DNA of 64,000 nucleotides. It comes from Prosopocoilus inquinatus (Eukaryota > Arthropoda > Insecta > Coleoptera > Lucanidae). The notes under the pieces were generated by a model. That model was given only the letters and a program-made list of their open reading frames with translations. It ran no database searches and was not told the DNA's origin. The translations under genes and the position numbers were made by a program. Every line of letters begins with the position of its first letter. Within the stretch, counting starts at the first letter, position 1. This document shows positions 60,280-64,000 of the stretch, in pieces. Where the stretch lies: the NCBI GenBank assembly GCA_036172665.1, contig CM069870.1, positions 67,828,212 through 67,892,211 of the forward strand. Direction: 5' to 3'.

Positions 60280-60482
60280 CTGAAAATACCAAAGAATTAA
60301 GTGTAATTTTGCGTTGAGGGGAATCCCCTTTTTATAATTCTTTATTTCTTCAATGTAAATACAAGATTTGTTTCGATTTCCATTTGGAACAAATAAAAGT
60401 TTTGGACTATCTCTTCTATTTGACATATTTACATATCATTGTACCTTGCATTGGTGATGAATAGACTGCGGAAGTTTACAGG

Positions 60483-62038
60483 AATATACAGGGTGTCCCG
60501 GAGCTCCGTAAAAGTTCCATAACTTTCTTGCTATTACAGGTATCGATTCAAATTTTCTTTTTTTTGTATAATAGAAGCGCTTCCACTGCATATTTTAAAA
60601 TTACTTTCGTTTATATACAGGATGTCCAAGCATTATAAAAATATTAAAGTTACGTTCTTTTAAATTGAAATACCCCATTTTGACTTCAATTTTGGATTCT
60701 ACAATAAATTTTGCGTTAAAATTATTTGAGTCATTTTCACGTATCAATCATAATTTTTGATGTGAGTCAATTTTTTCTTGAAAATTCCCGGATGCAAGGT
60801 TCCATTCAAAAATTCGTAACTTCTAAACCACTAAGGATAATGCAACTGATTTTTCTTCTTTTTTTTAGTCAATGCCAAGACTGTGGCCAATCATTCGAGA
60901 TCAAACCAAATCGTGAAGGGATGTTCCAAGGATTAATACGATTTTTTGAAGATGAATAATTATAAATAACAACTCCATTTTTTCAAATAGAACACCCTGT
61001 ATATTTTCACACCATTCCATAGCGTTTTTGATGAGCTTTTCAATGATATACAGTTTGTAGGGTCCAATTCTGATATTCGACGAGTTATTGAGAAAATAGT
61101 AATATTAGATGTAAATATTTAATAAACAACTGAAAGTTTCTAGTAGTTTGGTGCCAAAATGAAAAGCGATTCATATGTTAAAACAACGTCGCATTAGATA
61201 CGGATATATTGTGTCAAAAAGTGCGAATTACATTAGTTTAATATTTTATTCGCTGTGCATGATTATCCGCGATGGATCAGTAGGACTGCGGCTTTAATTT
61301 CAAATTTATCCTTCCGGTTCGCGTGAATTAGAAGTTCTATTGATGATTCATGAAAATTCAAACTTGAGTACTCAGAAAATCTCAAGAGAAACTGATTTGT
61401 ATGTCACTTTCAAATTTTAACTTGAGTACTCGGGAAATCTCTAAAGAAACTCACCTGTATATCAGTTTCTCCCGAGTACTCAAGTTAGAATTTTCATGAA
61501 TCATCAAGAGAATGGTGAAAATATACAGGGTGTTCTATTTGAAAAAATGGAGTTTTTGTTATTTATAATTATTCATCTTCAAAAAATCGTAGTAAGCCTT
61601 GGAACATCCCTTCAAAATTTAGTTTGATCTCGAATGATTGGCCACAGTCTTGGCTTTGATTGAAAAAAAATCGGTTGCGCGTTATCTTCAGTGGTTTAGA
61701 AGTTACGAATTTTTGAATGGAACCTTGCATCCGGGAATTTTCAGGAAAAAATTGACTCACATCAAAAAGTATGATTGATACGTGAAAATGATTCAAATAA
61801 ATTTAACGCAAAATTTATTGTAGAATCCAAAAATGAAGTCAAAATGGGGTATTTCAATTTAAAAAAAAAGTAACTCTAATATTTTTATAATGCTTGTACA
61901 TATTGTATATAAACGAAAATAATTTTAAAACATGCAATGGAAGCGCTGCTATTATACAAAAAAAAAATTGAAACGATACCTGGAATAGCAAGAAAATTAT
62001 GGAACTTTTACGGAGCTCTGGGACATCCTGTATATAGG
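60483..62038. repeat. long inverted repeat (~530-bp arms, ~500-bp spacer)
   Basis: Left arm 60483-61018 (ATACAGGGTGTCCCGGAGCT to AACACCCTGTATATTTTCAC) is the approximate reverse complement of right arm 61513-62038. The spacer holds a smaller inverted repeat (~61335-61510, CTTGAGTACTC..GAGTACTCAAG). Termini with ACAGGGTGT phrases suggest a foldback transposon. It lies upstream of the first recognised NAGK exon and would be inside a primary NAGK transcript if the first exon is further upstream. Confidence 0.85.
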
Positions 62039-62593
62039 AATAGGCACAAAGAAAGTATAAATAGTCTTCATAATATTTATATATCAGAATTCATCACAAT
62101 GAAAAAAAATCAAGTAAATTACAAAGATATTTTTATCATTCGTCTTAAATATCCTTTTCGAATTGTTGACTCCGAAAGAACTGATCTTTTCCATAAACTG
62201 GCTGAGTGGGGATTGTATGAACTGATCGTTATTTCTTTTAATATTACATTAATGCAATACAATTTTAATCCATTCTGAAATTAAAGCACGTATTTATCCG
62301 TTTCTTGCGACGTTATCTGTTTAGAATCATTTAAACAATTAAATAATATAGATACATTTTTGACATTTGACACGGATTCCCCTACGAAATTCCTTCTATT
62401 ATACGTTCGTTTGCGTACGTTCCTTGACCTAAGAGACTTGATCCGCAATGCAAGAAAACGTCACGTCGGGTCGCGTCGGTCAATCCATATCAAACCCTCG
62501 TAAATAACCGCACCTGTGAAATGCAACCGACAATTTTTGTCTAAAACACGCGTGTTGAATTTTGTGTAAAAACCAAAAAGTGAAACTTACTTT

Positions 62594-62736
62594 TGGCCAG
62601 TTGCACCGAGCAGTTAAGCCGACCTTAAATTTAAGTATTGCTTACAATGTGACATTTGAAGTTACATAACATTAATGTAATTCACATTCTAAAAGGCATT
62701 TAAAGTTCATCTTAAACGTTTTGGTACAACTGGACA
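62594..62736. mobile_element. MITE with TGGCCAGTTGCACC ends
   Basis: Left TGGCCAGTTGCACCGAGC and right inverted TGTCCAGTTGTACC ends. Homology runs about 40 bp inward through a GTTTAAG-like and CTTTAAAT segment. The target duplication is not clear. Confidence 0.6.
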
Positions 62737-62872
62737 TTATTGTTTAATTTATTGCTCTACTGGTGTAGACCAGGGGTTCCCAATGGGGTCGAATCGAACC
62801 CTTGGTGTCAATAAAGACTAGAGAGAGGTCGATGAACCCGGAGGGCTGAACTGGGGGCCGATGAACCTCTAA

Positions 62873-63000
62873 GGTCCAGTTTTACAAATGGGGCTCAACT
62901 TTGAGCTGAGGCATAAACCCTTAGCAACGATTATTTCAACAATTGTTGTGAAGGATTTAAGCTTCCGTTCAAAGTTAAACCGTCAGTGTAAAACTGGGCC
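62873..63000. mobile_element. 128-bp MITE with GGCCCAGTTTTACA ends, TAA duplication
   Basis: Left GGTCCAGTTTTACA and right inverted GGCCCAGTTTTACA ends, flanked by TAA at 62870-62872 and 63001-63003. It sits inside the GGTCGATGAACC-type A-rich repeat. Confidence 0.75.
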
Positions 63001-63003
63001 TAA

Positions 63004-64000
63004 GTGTCTCTTACGGGGTCGGATTTAGTTATGAAGTCTAGCACAAGCCTGTCTGAATAGTTCATTAAAAGAAAAGCAGAAGAATTACGAATTATCGTAC
63101 GTGAATTAAACATTTTACAGGGTGTTAACTCGTCTAAAAGAAGAACAAGAAGAAGAATAAATAGAAGATCTATTGATTATTAAAATAAAAATGAAATACA
63201 GTCAAGACGAACGAAAAGAAAAACAAAAGTCGATCGTTGATGTGGCGAGGAAGAAAATAAAATATTGCGCTAAAACCAACGACAGGTCAAATCAATGTTA
63301 AAATAGTGACGAACGCAATCAAAAATTTAGTCTGCGAAATATTAGGCAACAGTTAAAATAATAGAAAATAAATAAATAAAAAAATAAAGTTAAATCGTAT
63401 AACAGAGAAAGGAAAGGAAAGAAGGAATTAAAATGTAAAATAAAATGAACTCCAATCTAGTAAAAGAAAATACAATAAAAAAAAAGACGATCGAATGATA
63501 GTTAAAACGAAAATAAAATCGCGTCAAATAAAATTTAAACAACAAGAGAAAACGAGAACAAAAGATGATGAATCAACGAATCGAATGAAATCGATCGATC
63601 AAGGAGAGAAAAGAAAACAAAGTTAGGTCAATTGATTAAATTAAATATTGAATTAAGTCAAATAGAATCATTGATTGCAAACTAACAATTAATTCGTTAA
63701 TAATAAAAAAATAAATAAAGGCAAACCGAATAACAGAGAAAGAAAACAAAATCGGCGATCAATCGACGGAATTAAAGTGTCAAAATTTAAACCAAACAAA
63801 AGGCGATCGACTGCCATTTAAAAAAACAAAACAAAAGGTGACCGACTGCTAGTTAAAAAAAAAAACAAAAATCGGGGATGAAAGTAGAGACACTTGCTTT
63901 TACTTTCTTTTTGTTAAAAGCGTCTGGATTCAACCTTTATACCAACGACGATAGGTCAAATCGATGTTAAAAAAATGACGAACGCATTCAAAAATTTAGT
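63004..64000. repeat. A-rich dispersed repeat (third or fourth copy)
   Basis: Same character as the interiors at 19.9-21.1 kb and 31.9-32.6 kb: AAAAACAAAAG..GATCAAT phrases and long A runs, preceded by the GGGGTCGATGAACC-like block at 62770-62870. It runs off the window. No coding frame. Confidence 0.7.

Noticed and set aside
61937..62278. 113-codon plus-strand frame
   Set aside because: It begins inside the right arm of the long inverted repeat, and the mirrored sequence in the left arm is not open in the same way. No domain.

Overview
The window is nuclear DNA of an arthropod, almost certainly an insect. It is AT-rich, has spliceosomal introns with GT..AG borders, has two genes with clear animal homologues, and is dominated by transposons and tandem arrays. 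A beetle is a plausible guess, but nothing here proves the order. There are no bacterial genes, CRISPR arrays, tRNAs or rRNAs that I can see.

Two real protein genes are present, and they converge. On the + strand, seven exons between 30632 and 47078 encode the C-terminal ~410 residues of an SLC7-family amino-acid transporter light chain (LAT type). Its first exon(s), with TM1-2, were not found in the 30.6 kb upstream and probably lie outside the window. On the - strand, three exons between 60279 and 47894 encode nearly all of N-acetylglucosamine kinase (NAGK); only about 9 N-terminal residues are missing, again in an unseen first exon. The two stop codons are 815 bp apart and the 3' ends face each other.

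Layout. 1-4080: mostly unique AT-rich DNA, with one hammerhead ribozyme (1887-1933) and a TATA/Inr core-promoter-like site (3377-3411). 4080-7190: ~850-bp tandem repeats rich in AGATGGCGC. 8200-11215: a 150-bp satellite with the same core motif. 12790-16122: four ~797-bp tandem copies holding decayed minus-strand reading frames and a dated MITE insertion. 17330-18790: a ~750-bp duplication. 18780-21910: an A-rich element with long inverted ends, carrying nested retroelements and a MITE. 22810-26370: a 206-bp satellite with higher-order structure. 26370-30631: MITEs and an hAT-like element that itself contains a retroelement.

30632-47078: the transporter gene. Its introns are swollen by a 2.5-kb hAT element (30989-33534), a GCGCCCTAGTG-phrase array (35.7-39.2 kb), a second A-rich element (41.6-43.6 kb) and a 2.56-kb foldback element (44021-46580) that ends 37 bp before an exon. 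47079-47893: the 3' regions, with a hairpin MITE. 47894-60279: NAGK. Its 11.3-kb intron contains an in-frame 129-bp minisatellite, a purine-rich tract and a duplicated hAT element with internal arrays. 60480-62040: a long inverted repeat with ~530-bp arms. 62590-64000: two MITEs and A-rich repeat DNA.

The most interesting signal is a set of short retroelement-like insertions that carry hammerhead ribozymes or recognisable remains of them (1.9, 19.6, 21.7, 29.1 and 44.4 kb). Several have target-site duplications and inverted duplications. This architecture fits terminal pieces of Penelope-like elements.
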